Of a stretch of 39,037 nt of DNA, positions 25,172 through 32,976 are shown one piece after another. Source of the stretch: Bacteroidota bacterium (GTDB lineage: Bacteria; Bacteroidota; Bacteroidia; Chitinophagales; Chitinophagaceae); contig JAPLEO010000068.1 in assembly GCA_026391125.1 (NCBI GenBank), forward strand, positions 1 to 39,037, read 5' to 3'. A model generated the notes under the pieces. It saw only the letters and a program-made list of their open reading frames with translations, was not told where the DNA came from and searched no databases. Numbering within the stretch: position 1 is the stretch's first letter; each line of letters starts with the position of its first letter. The position numbers were made by a program, and so were the translations under genes.

Positions 25172-26029
25172 ATGAGGCAGCTCAAAATTGCTACCCAGAT
25201 TACCAACCGCGATTCTCAGGCAGTTGAAAAGTATCTACAGGAAATTTCGAAAATTCCGATGATCACACCTGAAGAAGAGACCACATTGGCTCAGAAAATC
25301 AAGATGGGTGATCAAAGGGCTTTAGATAAATTGGTACAAGCAAACTTACGATTTGTGGTATCCGTTGCTAAGCAATACCAACACCAGGGACTTTCTTTAA
25401 GTGATTTGATCAATGAAGGAAATCTTGGTTTGATTAAAGCCGCTCAAAGATTTGATGAGACCAAGGGTTTCAAATTCATTTCTTATGCTGTTTGGTGGAT
25501 TCGTCAGTCGATCTTACAAGCTTTAGCCGAACAAGGTAGGTTGGTACGTTTACCACAGAACAAAATTGGTACTTATAACAAAGCCAATAAAGCGTACATG
25601 GCTTTTGAACAAGAACACGAGCGTGAGCCTTCTACAGAGGAACTTGCAGAGATCTTGGAAATGAGCGAAACAGAGATCAATAATATTTTCCAATCTAACA
25701 CCCGTCACACTTCACTGGATGCTCCAGTACATGAAGCAGAAGATGTAGCAATGGGAGATTTATTGGAAGGTAGCGATGATACTGATGAAGACGTGATGAA
25801 AGATTCATTGAGAGAAGAAATCCGTAGGGTTTTGAAGTCGTTGAGTCCGCGTGAAGCTGAGATCGTTAATGCTTATTTTGGTCTTGATGGCGAAAATGGC
25901 GTAACAATCGAACAAATTGGAATGAAATATGACCTTACCAAAGAGCGTATTCGCCAAATCAAAGAAAGAGCTATCAAACGTTTACAAAAAGCACGTTATA
26001 GCAATGCTTTAAAAGCATACTTAGGTTAA
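25172..26029 (+). CDS. rpoD: primary RNA polymerase sigma factor (sigma-70 family)
   Basis: 285 residues, which is the usual size for the primary sigma factor of Bacteroidota; region 1.1 is lacking. Region 1.2 begins at about residue 15 (QAVEKYLQEISKIPMITP). Region 2 has SLSDLINEGNLGLIKAAQRF and FISYAVWWIRQSI (about 76-116), region 3 LPQNKIGTYNKANKAYM, and region 4 the helix-turn-helix VTIEQIGMKYDLTKERIRQI. This protein should recognise the TAnnTTTG boxes seen through the window. It is a single-gene unit with its own terminator. Confidence 0.95.
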   Translation: MRQLKIATQITNRDSQAVEKYLQEISKIPMITPEEETTLAQKIKMGDQRALDKLVQANLRFVVSVAKQYQHQGLSLSDLINEGNLGLIKAAQRFDETKGFKFISYAVWWIRQSILQALAEQGRLVRLPQNKIGTYNKANKAYMAFEQEHEREPSTEELAEILEMSETEINNIFQSNTRHTSLDAPVHEAEDVAMGDLLEGSDDTDEDVMKDSLREEIRRVLKSLSPREAEIVNAYFGLDGENGVTIEQIGMKYDLTKERIRQIKERAIKRLQKARYSNALKAYLG

Positions 26030-26050
26030 TCTTTTAAGATGAAATATTTT

Positions 26051-26080
26051 AAAACCCCTCTGTTAATCCAGAGGGGTTTT
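26051..26080 (+). terminator. terminator of the sigma factor gene
   Basis: AAAACCCCTCTG (26051-26062) pairs perfectly over 12 bp with CAGAGGGGTTTT (26069-26080), with a 6-base loop, then GTTTT. It lies 21 bases after the stop. Confidence 0.9.
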
Positions 26081-26143
26081 GTTTTAATAGCCGTTTGCAA
26101 ACAATTCACAATTTCTATTGTTTTAGCTTTATAACTTTACAAA

Positions 26144-27025
26144 ATGAGAATAGGAATTATATGTTTGTTTTTGCTCATGGCCCTGGTGTCGTGCGAGAAG
26201 ACCATCAACATTGATACCGATATAACTTCTCCCAAATTAGTAGTGGATGCGAGTATTGAAAATGACCAGACGCCCACAGTGATTCTTTCTAGTTCCTTTG
26301 GATATTATTCAAGTATTGATTCTACAGTTCTCAAAAACAGTTTTATACATAATGCCATCGTTACGATATCTGATGGAAGTAAAACGCATCAGCTGAAAGA
26401 ATATAAAATTCAAGTTGCTAATGGGTTTGTATACTACTATAGCAGTGACCCAGCAAACCCCACCACTTTTATGAAAGGGGTTCTTGGTAAGCATTATGAA
26501 CTAAAGATTAATTATCAAAGTCAATTGTACAGTTCTACCACCAACATTCCTGAGCTGACTAAAAAAATCGATTCGATTTGGTGGATGCCACTTAAAAATT
26601 ATCCCGATTCACCACAAGTGATGGTCATGACGAAGGTTACTGATCCCCCAGGTCTTGGGAATTATATTCGTTATTTCACCAAGCAAAATTCTGAGCCATT
26701 CTATCCTGGTTTGAATAGTGTTTTTGACGACCAAATTGTTGATGGCAAAACTTATTCCATTCAAATTGATCGGGGTGTGAATAGAAATGAAAAAATAGAC
26801 CGTGCTAATTATGGTTATTTTTTAAAGGGGGATACCGCAGTGATCAAACTTTGTAATATCGATAAAGCTACTTATGACTTTTGGCGCACCTGGGAATACG
26901 CATTTCAATCTGTTGGGAATCCGTTTTCTGCTCCTGGAAAAGTTTCTGGAAATATAAATAACGGTGCATTAGGCGCATTTTGTGGCTATGCAGTTCAATA
27001 TAAAAGCTTGATTATCCCCAAATAA
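26144..27025 (+). CDS. DUF4249-type lipoprotein
   Basis: 293 residues. Lipoprotein signal with lipobox LVSC (Cys17), then the conserved start of the family, KLVVDASIENDQTPTVILSS with SSIDSTVLKNSF, and a beta-rich body with a carboxypeptidase-regulatory-like first domain. DUF4249 proteins usually lie next to a TonB-dependent receptor in Bacteroidota and are taken to be surface partners of it; no receptor is adjacent here. A near-consensus promoter box TAACTTTA lies just before the ATG. The function is unknown. Confidence 0.75.
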   Translation: MRIGIICLFLLMALVSCEKTINIDTDITSPKLVVDASIENDQTPTVILSSSFGYYSSIDSTVLKNSFIHNAIVTISDGSKTHQLKEYKIQVANGFVYYYSSDPANPTTFMKGVLGKHYELKINYQSQLYSSTTNIPELTKKIDSIWWMPLKNYPDSPQVMVMTKVTDPPGLGNYIRYFTKQNSEPFYPGLNSVFDDQIVDGKTYSIQIDRGVNRNEKIDRANYGYFLKGDTAVIKLCNIDKATYDFWRTWEYAFQSVGNPFSAPGKVSGNINNGALGAFCGYAVQYKSLIIPK

Positions 27026-27070
27026 TCCGATTTTGTGTACAAACAAATCAATAGTTTGAGCTAGGGATTT

Positions 27071-27078
27071 TAATTTTG
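27071..27078 (+). promoter_or_regulatory. promoter -7 box (TAnnTTTG type) of trxB
   Basis: TAATTTTG ends 20 bases before the ATG. A TTTG at 27055-27058 is only 12 bases upstream, too close for a standard -33 box. Confidence 0.4.
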
Positions 27079-27098
27079 TTCGCTATAAATATAACGTA

Positions 27099-28046
27099 AT
27101 GTCAAACGAAGCAATAGAGAAAGTACATGTACTAATTATAGGTTCTGGTCCGGCTGGTTATACCGCTGCCATTTATGCTGCAAGAGCAAATATGAAACCT
27201 GTTTTGTATCAGGGGATACAACCAGGCGGACAGCTTACCATTACCACTGAGGTAGAAAATTATCCAGGTTATCCAGATGGTATTCAAGGACCAGAAATGA
27301 TGGTCCATTTTGAGAAACAAGCAGCCCGTATGGGTGCAGATATTCGCTATGGATTGGCTACAAAAGTAGATTTCAGTAAACGTCCACTGAGGGTTGAAAT
27401 AGATGAAGAGAAATGGATCGAGGCTGATTCTGTGATCATAAGCACGGGTGCTTCTGCAAAGTGGTTAGGCTTAGAATCAGAGCAACGCTTAAATGGTTTT
27501 GGCGTTAGTGCCTGCGCCGTTTGTGACGGTTTCTTTTTTAAAGGAAGAGAAGTAGCGATTGTCGGAGCTGGTGATACAGCAGCTGAGGAAGCAGTGTATC
27601 TTTCTAAATTATGTAGCACTGTGCACATGGTTGTTCGTAGAGATCAAATGCGTGCAAGTAAGATTATGCAAGAAAGAGTATTGAATACGCCGAATATTAA
27701 AGTCTATTGGAATAGTTTAACCGATGAGGTATTGGGTGAACATAAAGTGGAAGCGGTTCGTTTATTGAATACTGTTACCAAAGAAAAACAAGACATTCCT
27801 GTTAGTGGATTCTTTGTTGCAATTGGACATGAACCGAATAGCGGCATTTTTAAAGAATTTATCGACATGGACGAAACCGGGTATATTAAAACCATCCCAG
27901 GTACCACTAAAACAAATGTTCCAGGTGTTTTTGCAGCTGGTGATGTTCAGGATAAAAATTATCGTCAGGCTGTTACAGCGGCGGGTAGTGGTTGTATGGC
28001 GGCATTGGATGCTGAAAGATATTTGACTGCCGAAGGTTTAGCTTAA
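27099..28046 (+). CDS. trxB: thioredoxin-disulfide reductase
   Basis: 315 residues, low-molecular-weight NADPH/FAD thioredoxin reductase. The FAD-binding GSGPAGYTAAIYAARA is at about 15-30, the redox-active disulfide C139-A-V-C142 is followed by Asp143, the NADPH-binding GAGDTAAEEAVYLS lies at about 152-165, and the C-terminal FAD contact GVFAAGDVQDKNYRQAVTAA is intact. It keeps thioredoxin reduced in the cytoplasm. A terminator-like hairpin follows. Confidence 0.97.
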   Translation: MSNEAIEKVHVLIIGSGPAGYTAAIYAARANMKPVLYQGIQPGGQLTITTEVENYPGYPDGIQGPEMMVHFEKQAARMGADIRYGLATKVDFSKRPLRVEIDEEKWIEADSVIISTGASAKWLGLESEQRLNGFGVSACAVCDGFFFKGREVAIVGAGDTAAEEAVYLSKLCSTVHMVVRRDQMRASKIMQERVLNTPNIKVYWNSLTDEVLGEHKVEAVRLLNTVTKEKQDIPVSGFFVAIGHEPNSGIFKEFIDMDETGYIKTIPGTTKTNVPGVFAAGDVQDKNYRQAVTAAGSGCMAALDAERYLTAEGLA

Positions 28047-28066
28047 GGAATTGATAATAATTGATT

Positions 28067-28102
28067 AAAGGCGATGGCATTCAGCTGATCGCCTTTATTT
28101 TT
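28067..28102 (+). terminator. terminator of trxB, overlapping the folB promoter box
   Basis: AAAGGCGAT (28067-28075) pairs over 9 bp with ATCGCCTTT (28088-28096), followed by ATTTTT. The T-tract at the foot of the hairpin is also part of the TATTTTTG box of the next gene. Confidence 0.7.
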
Positions 28103-28103
28103 G
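28096..28103 (+). promoter_or_regulatory. promoter -7 box (TAnnTTTG type) of folB
   Basis: TATTTTTG ends 4 bases before the ATG, so a transcript from it would have almost no leader. The T-rich terminator tail could produce this match by chance. Confidence 0.35.
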
Positions 28104-28107
28104 CAAT

Positions 28108-28470
28108 ATGATTAAGATCCATCTAGAACAATTACACTTTTTTGGACATCATGGTCTTTATGAAGAAGAGCGGATTCTTGGTAATGATTTTTTAGTTGAC
28201 GTAACCATACAATACCTACCGAATCAAAAAATCATTCAGTCTATAAATGAAACAGTTGATTATACTGCTGTATATGAACTTTTAGCTGAAAGGATGACAC
28301 ATCCAACCGATTTATTGGAAACTATTGCAACAGGGTTTTGTCATCAAATAATGGAAAAATTTCCATCTGTTCAGATCATAGAATTCAGTATAAAAAAACT
28401 GCATCCACCTATTCAAAAATTTGTCGGAAATGTGGGTGTTTCTTATCAATTAAAAAGAGCTGAACTCTAA
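28108..28470 (+). CDS. folB: dihydroneopterin aldolase
   Basis: 120 residues, the folate-pathway enzyme that converts 7,8-dihydroneopterin to 6-hydroxymethyl-dihydropterin and glycolaldehyde. The signature FFGHHGLYEEERILGNDF (about 11-28, with the pterin-site Glu residues), VDYTAVYELL, and the catalytic Lys in EFSIKKLHPPI (Lys96/97) are present. The length is normal. The TPR protein gene begins 10 bases later, so the two are probably co-transcribed. Confidence 0.93.
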   Translation: MIKIHLEQLHFFGHHGLYEEERILGNDFLVDVTIQYLPNQKIIQSINETVDYTAVYELLAERMTHPTDLLETIATGFCHQIMEKFPSVQIIEFSIKKLHPPIQKFVGNVGVSYQLKRAEL

Positions 28471-28480
28471 ATTATTTTAC

Positions 28481-29233
28481 ATGAAGTGCTTATTTTTTTT
28501 ATTGATTTTTCCGATTTGTTTTTCATTGAAGGCGCAAGACCCCAATGCCTTATTGAAAGAAGCAGATAATTTTGAACGTCAGATCAAAGAAACAGAAGCA
28601 CTTGATAAATACAAACAAGTTCTTGCAATTGATCCTGTCAATGTGAAAGCGCTTGTTAAAGCAGCTGAATTAAATGCATCAATAGGAGGGAGACTTTCAG
28701 AAAAAAGTAGTAGAAAATTATATTTTGAAACAGCTGCGGCATATGCTAAAAAAGCGTTTGACGTTGACCCCAATAATGCTGATGCAAATTATGCCATGGG
28801 GATGGCCGCAGGTAAAATGACAGACGTTGAAACTGAAAACAAAAAAATTGTGGCATTTGTAAAAGATGCAAAAATGTATAATGAAAAAGCAATAGCAATT
28901 AATCCGAAACACGCTAAAGCAACCTATAGCATTGGAAAATGGCACTATGAAATGGTCAACCTTTCTGGCATCAAAAAAATTGCTGTAAAATTGTTTTATG
29001 GGGGACTACCAAATGGCGACTTAGATTCAGCGATCACTTATTTCGAAAAGTGTAGGGTATTGGATCCATATTTTGCCCTGAATTATTTAGATCTAGCAAA
29101 AGCCTACCGCGATAATCACCGCCCAACACAAGCGCTTGAAATACTGAATAAGTTGGTTAAATTACCCACTCGTACTGCTGATGATGCAGCTATCAAAGCA
29201 GAGGGTGCCAAATTGTTAAATGATATTCAATAA
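28481..29233 (+). CDS. exported TPR-repeat protein, RMD-like
   Basis: 250 residues with a signal peptide (MKCLFFLLIF to LKAQ, about 1-19). At least three TPR-type helix pairs are visible: ALDKYKQVLAIDPVNVKAL, AKKAFDVDPNNADANYAMG and AITYFEKCRVLDPYFALNYL. The middle segment GKWHYEMVNLSGIKKIAVKLFYGGLP resembles the fold of regulators of microtubule dynamics (RMD1-like), which in bacteria have no known function; that likeness is from memory. It lies between folB and an acyl-CoA-binding protein gene. Confidence 0.75.
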   Translation: MKCLFFLLIFPICFSLKAQDPNALLKEADNFERQIKETEALDKYKQVLAIDPVNVKALVKAAELNASIGGRLSEKSSRKLYFETAAAYAKKAFDVDPNNADANYAMGMAAGKMTDVETENKKIVAFVKDAKMYNEKAIAINPKHAKATYSIGKWHYEMVNLSGIKKIAVKLFYGGLPNGDLDSAITYFEKCRVLDPYFALNYLDLAKAYRDNHRPTQALEILNKLVKLPTRTADDAAIKAEGAKLLNDIQ

Positions 29234-29256
29234 TTTTTACTTTTAAAATAGATAAA

Positions 29257-29514
29257 ATGGACTTACAAGAATTATTTCAACAAGCAGTAATTAACAGCAA
29301 AACGCTTTCAGAAAAGCCAGATAATGAAACCCTTTTAAAACTCTACGCTTTATATAAACAAAGTACGGAAGGTGATACACAAGAGTCTGGTCCATCTAAC
29401 CCTTTTGATTTTGTAGCAAAATTCAAGCACGAGGCATGGGCTAAACTTGCAGGCACAACAAAAGAAGAAGCCATGCAATTGTACACAGACCTTGTAACAA
29501 AATTAAAGGGCTAA
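29257..29514 (+). CDS. acyl-CoA-binding protein (ACBP)
   Basis: 85 residues, the size of a stand-alone four-helix ACBP. The family pattern is clear: LQELFQQAVINSKTLSEKPDNE, LLKLYALYKQSTEGD (the acyl-CoA-binding helix with Tyr and Lys), PFDFVAKFKHEAWAKLAG and EEAMQLYTDLVTKL. It binds long-chain acyl-CoA in the cytoplasm. ACBPs are general in eukaryotes and occur patchily in bacteria. It follows the TPR gene by 23 bases and ends 5 bases from the converging MATE gene. Confidence 0.92.
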   Translation: MDLQELFQQAVINSKTLSEKPDNETLLKLYALYKQSTEGDTQESGPSNPFDFVAKFKHEAWAKLAGTTKEEAMQLYTDLVTKLKG

Positions 29515-29519
29515 TTTAT

Positions 29520-30878
29520 TTAGATCTTTATTTTTTTCCATTTACCACTTTGCATATACCAGAAAGAAGGAATAAGAATGGTTGTCCAATAAATCCATTC
29601 GCTACCCCAACCCCAAGTGATAGGTAGTTGCATTTTTTCCAAAATGGTATACACATAAATACAATAAAAAATAATTGCTACAAACTCAGTTGCAAGGTTC
29701 ATGGAAGAATTTCCAGAACCTGTAACTGCGTTCATCCATACAACTGATACGGACATCAATACTAATGCTAGAGAAACAACCCTTAAAACTGGTATTCCGG
29801 CTGTTATAAAATCTTCTCCCTGTCCGTATATGGATAGGAAAGCATGAGGGAATAAATTTAAGATACAGCAAACCAAGGTTGCAAACCCCAGGCTCCATGT
29901 CATGATTTTTTTGATCAGAGGAATAACAAGATCCTGCTTATTTTGTCCAATTACATTGCTGACCATCGTATTGGCTGTTGCAGCAAAAGCCCAGGTAAAA
30001 CACCCGAAAAACCCAAACATATTTCTCATGGTATTTGACACTGCCAGATCTCTAGCGCCGTGATGCTCAATTAAAATATAGAAGAACTCCCAACTGATGA
30101 TACTGATGGCATGTTGTGCAATTAATGGAGCTGATTGAACGACGATTAGACGACTGTTTTTAATTTCAAAATTCCAACTCTGAAACAAATTCAACTGCTT
30201 GCTAATTCCTTTATACCGCAATACCAAGAACAAAACGCCTAACCCAGCAAATTCAGAAATAATGGATGCTACTGCAGCTCCATTAAATCCCATATGAGGC
30301 AAACCTAGTTTACCATAAATCAACGTATAATCGAAAAAGACATTTACGATAGCTTCTGTAGCTGTACCCAAGATTAAATATCTGGTTTGATTGGTGCCCA
30401 CCAATAGGGCATTTCGCATTTGATAGACATATAAAAAGGGTAACCCGAGAATTCTGATATTCAGGAATTTTACCGCTATGGCCACTCTTTCTGGGTCGTG
30501 AAGCGACCATCCCAAAATAGTTGGAGCCACAAACCAGGTAAACAAAATGCCAAATAAGGCAAAAGCAAATGAAATATAGATTCCTTGGGTAAATAACTTC
30601 CCAATTTCTCCAATCCTATTTTCTCCTGCTCGTCTTGAAATTAAAGCTTGTAATCCGTTGTTTAAACCATGACCAACCACCGCAAATATTAAGTAGTAGA
30701 CACCTGTAATGCCCGCCAATCCTAATGCTTCCTGCCCTAGTCCGCCTAAAAAGATATTGTTGGTGATAAAGTTCAACTGGGGTACCATGATCGCTAAACT
30801 GATTGGCAAAGCAATCTTTAGGATCTCACGATGACCTGTTGTGACCTGTAAATTGATAGATGAAGTTGGGTTGCTCAT
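29520..30878 (-). CDS. MATE family efflux transporter
   Basis: 452 residues from the ATG at 30878; an in-frame TTG 12 bases upstream lies within a promoter-like TTACTTTG box and was not used. Twelve membrane helices in two similar halves are expected; the first starts HREILKIALPISLAIMVPQLN, a typical MatE opening, and the second half begins around residue 235 (SRLIVVQSAPLIAQHAISII). These proteins export cationic compounds or lipid precursors in exchange for Na+ or H+. The substrate is unknown. Monocistronic. Confidence 0.93.
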   Translation of the reverse strand: MSNPTSSINLQVTTGHREILKIALPISLAIMVPQLNFITNNIFLGGLGQEALGLAGITGVYYLIFAVVGHGLNNGLQALISRRAGENRIGEIGKLFTQGIYISFAFALFGILFTWFVAPTILGWSLHDPERVAIAVKFLNIRILGLPFLYVYQMRNALLVGTNQTRYLILGTATEAIVNVFFDYTLIYGKLGLPHMGFNGAAVASIISEFAGLGVLFLVLRYKGISKQLNLFQSWNFEIKNSRLIVVQSAPLIAQHAISIISWEFFYILIEHHGARDLAVSNTMRNMFGFFGCFTWAFAATANTMVSNVIGQNKQDLVIPLIKKIMTWSLGFATLVCCILNLFPHAFLSIYGQGEDFITAGIPVLRVVSLALVLMSVSVVWMNAVTGSGNSSMNLATEFVAIIFYCIYVYTILEKMQLPITWGWGSEWIYWTTILIPSFWYMQSGKWKKIKI

Positions 30879-30971
30879 AAAGTCCTGCAAAGTAACAATT
30901 TTAATATCTGCACAATTCGCTTTCCATGCGTGGCTGTTTTTTTATATCATTGCATACGTAATTATAAGTTT

Positions 30972-31817
30972 ATGGTTCACAAGTTGATAGGATTTTATGG
31001 TGACCGACCCGAGTATACCCCAAAAGCAACGGATCAGTTAGCAATTGAAATTGGGAGCGACCAATTTGTTTGTATGGTAAAAAACGCGTCTACAAACGAG
31101 ATCGATGCCATTGAGTTTTTTCAAATAGATCAATCTAATCTGGATTGGAGCGACATATTATTTGAGATTAAGCAGAATTCTAAAATTTTAGGTCCTTCTT
31201 ATTCCAATACTTCGATATTCTATAATTTCGAAGAAGCCTTGGTTTTGCCTATAGCCAAAATGAGTGCAACTGCATCTGAGGATTATCTTTCACTGATATT
31301 TGGGGAAGATGAAAGAACGGATACAAAATTTGATAGTATCAATACAACTTTACCAACTGTTACGGTATACCGAATCAAAAAATCGTTAACGGAATTGTTG
31401 AATCGTAATTTTTTGTTGTTCAAAACGCAACACATTTATACCAATATATTAAATGATCTTTTGAATAGAGAAAACCTTCCATCGGTGTTTCTCAAATTAA
31501 TAGTTTATCAAAATCATTTTATTGTAGTTCTAATAAAGGACAATGAATTACAACTAATTCAGTCGTATAATATTACCAATTCAGACGATATTTTATATTT
31601 TATCATTAACATAGCGAATCAAACAGGATTGTCACCATTACAAGCTAAATTAGAAGTGAGTGGCTTAGTTGACTTGCATACAGATTTACTAGAACAACTA
31701 AAAAAATCCTTTGGCATTGTAAGTTTTGATCTGATCTCAAATCAGGAATCAATAAAGGTTAATCCATCTAATTATTCCCCTTATTTTCTTACACCATTTT
31801 TTAAATTAGTGGTATGA
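30972..31817 (+). CDS. DUF3822 family protein
   Basis: 281 residues from the ATG at 30972; a longer in-frame start at 30930 adds 14 residues with no likeness to the family and was not used. The chain reads as an alpha/beta protein (DQLAIEIGSDQFVCMV, ILGPSYSNTSIFYNFEEALVLP, VFLKLIVYQNHFIVVLIKDN) without signal peptide. I recognise it as DUF3822, which is usually found just before rsmD in Bacteroidota. The stop overlaps the rsmD start (ATGA), so translation is coupled. No function is established. Confidence 0.8.
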   Translation: MVHKLIGFYGDRPEYTPKATDQLAIEIGSDQFVCMVKNASTNEIDAIEFFQIDQSNLDWSDILFEIKQNSKILGPSYSNTSIFYNFEEALVLPIAKMSATASEDYLSLIFGEDERTDTKFDSINTTLPTVTVYRIKKSLTELLNRNFLLFKTQHIYTNILNDLLNRENLPSVFLKLIVYQNHFIVVLIKDNELQLIQSYNITNSDDILYFIINIANQTGLSPLQAKLEVSGLVDLHTDLLEQLKKSFGIVSFDLISNQESIKVNPSNYSPYFLTPFFKLVV

Positions 31818-32356
31818 GAATAATTTCTGGTGCATGGGGTGGGAGAAGGATTTCTCCTCCAACCAATATGCCACATACTAGGCCTACAACAGATATTGCT
31901 AAAGAAGGACTATTTAATATTCTTCAGAATAGAATGAATTTTGAGGGAATTAAAACTTTAGATCTTTTTGGGGGAACTGGTTGCATCAGTTATGAACTTG
32001 GGTCAAGGGGAGCTGCAGAACTAACAATCGTAGAAAAGGATCCCATCATGCATAATTTCATCAAAAAGAATTGTGATATGCTTGGTATGCAAAACTACCA
32101 CCTTCTTAAAATGGACGTTTTTGCATTTTTGAATACGGCTACTACAGCATTTGATTTTATTTTTGCCGGCCCACCTTATGCTTTGGGGCCTATTGATGAG
32201 ATCCCTCGGATCATAGAACAAAAAGGATTGATCGCAAAAGCTGGTTTTTTTGTTTTGGAACATACACCTAGAAATCAATACGAAAAAATGCAATCCTTTT
32301 CTTTTCAGCGGAATTATGGAACCACCGTTTTTTCATTTTTCGAGAATAAAGACTAG
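31814..32356 (+). CDS. rsmD: 16S rRNA (guanine966-N2)-methyltransferase RsmD-like
   Basis: 180 residues, Rossmann-type SAM methyltransferase. The N-terminus MRIISGAWGGRRI and RPTTDIAKEGLFNIL are typical of RsmD; the SAM loop is D50-L-F-G-G-T-G56. The catalytic motif, normally (D/N)PP(Y/F), reads G119-P-P-Y122: the codon at 32168-32170 is GGC where GAC or GAT is expected. The C-terminal helix and FVLEHTP strand are intact, so this is not an eroded gene. Either the lineage tolerates Gly here or activity is altered. Coupled to DUF3822 upstream. Confidence 0.9.
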   Translation: MRIISGAWGGRRISPPTNMPHTRPTTDIAKEGLFNILQNRMNFEGIKTLDLFGGTGCISYELGSRGAAELTIVEKDPIMHNFIKKNCDMLGMQNYHLLKMDVFAFLNTATTAFDFIFAGPPYALGPIDEIPRIIEQKGLIAKAGFFVLEHTPRNQYEKMQSFSFQRNYGTTVFSFFENKD

Positions 32357-32394
32357 TCGTTTCATTGATATACTTCCAATCCTACTGAAAGTAT

Positions 32395-32402
32395 TAAATT
32401 TG
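32395..32402 (+). promoter_or_regulatory. promoter -7 box (TAnnTTTG type) before the cyclo-ligase gene
   Basis: TAAATTTG is an exact match and ends 4 bases before the ATG at 32407, the same distance as at folB. A transcript from it would be leaderless or nearly so. Confidence 0.4.
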
Positions 32403-32406
32403 AATT

Positions 32407-32976
32407 ATGACGAAAAATCAACTGAGATCGGCATATAAAGAAAAGCGGAATTCTATTTCCGATCACGAGAAATTAAAGCTCGATGATTTATTGTTGATTC
32501 AGTTTCAGAGTTTTGATTATTCAGATAGGAATATATTATTCAGTTATTGGCCCATCGAAGATCAGGCAGAACCGAATGTTGAATTGATGGCTAGATTCCT
32601 TCGGTTAATGATTCCTGAGATTCAGGTGGCTTATCCCCGAATTGATCCTACAGATTTTTCGATGCAAGCGATACTTACTGATGAGGACACTCAATTCAAA
32701 ACCAATCCCTGGGGAATCACTGAACCAATTGGCACAATTGAAATTCCTTCAGATAAAATAGATCTGATATTTATTCCATTATTGGCATTTGATCAAAATG
32801 GATATAGGGTTGGTTATGGAAAAGGGTATTACGATCGTTACTTAACTAAATGTGACCCAGGAGCTATAAAAATGGGTTTTTCATATTTTGAGCCGGTTGA
32901 CCATATAACAGATACCAACCAATTTGATGTACCTTTAAACTACTGCATTACACCGCAGCATATCTATGAATTTTAA
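32407..32976 (+). CDS. 5-formyltetrahydrofolate cyclo-ligase
   Basis: 189 residues. It converts 5-formyl-THF to 5,10-methenyl-THF with ATP. The N-terminus TKNQLRSAYKEKRNSIS (basic, ATP-binding), the IFIPLLAFDQNGYRVGYGKGYYDRYL segment with the signature G136-Y-G-K-G-Y-Y-D-R144, and the C-terminal FDVPLNYCITPQHIYEF are characteristic. The family is known as Fau/YgfA/MTHFS. The 3' end overlaps lpxK by 11 bases. Confidence 0.93.
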   Translation: MTKNQLRSAYKEKRNSISDHEKLKLDDLLLIQFQSFDYSDRNILFSYWPIEDQAEPNVELMARFLRLMIPEIQVAYPRIDPTDFSMQAILTDEDTQFKTNPWGITEPIGTIEIPSDKIDLIFIPLLAFDQNGYRVGYGKGYYDRYLTKCDPGAIKMGFSYFEPVDHITDTNQFDVPLNYCITPQHIYEF

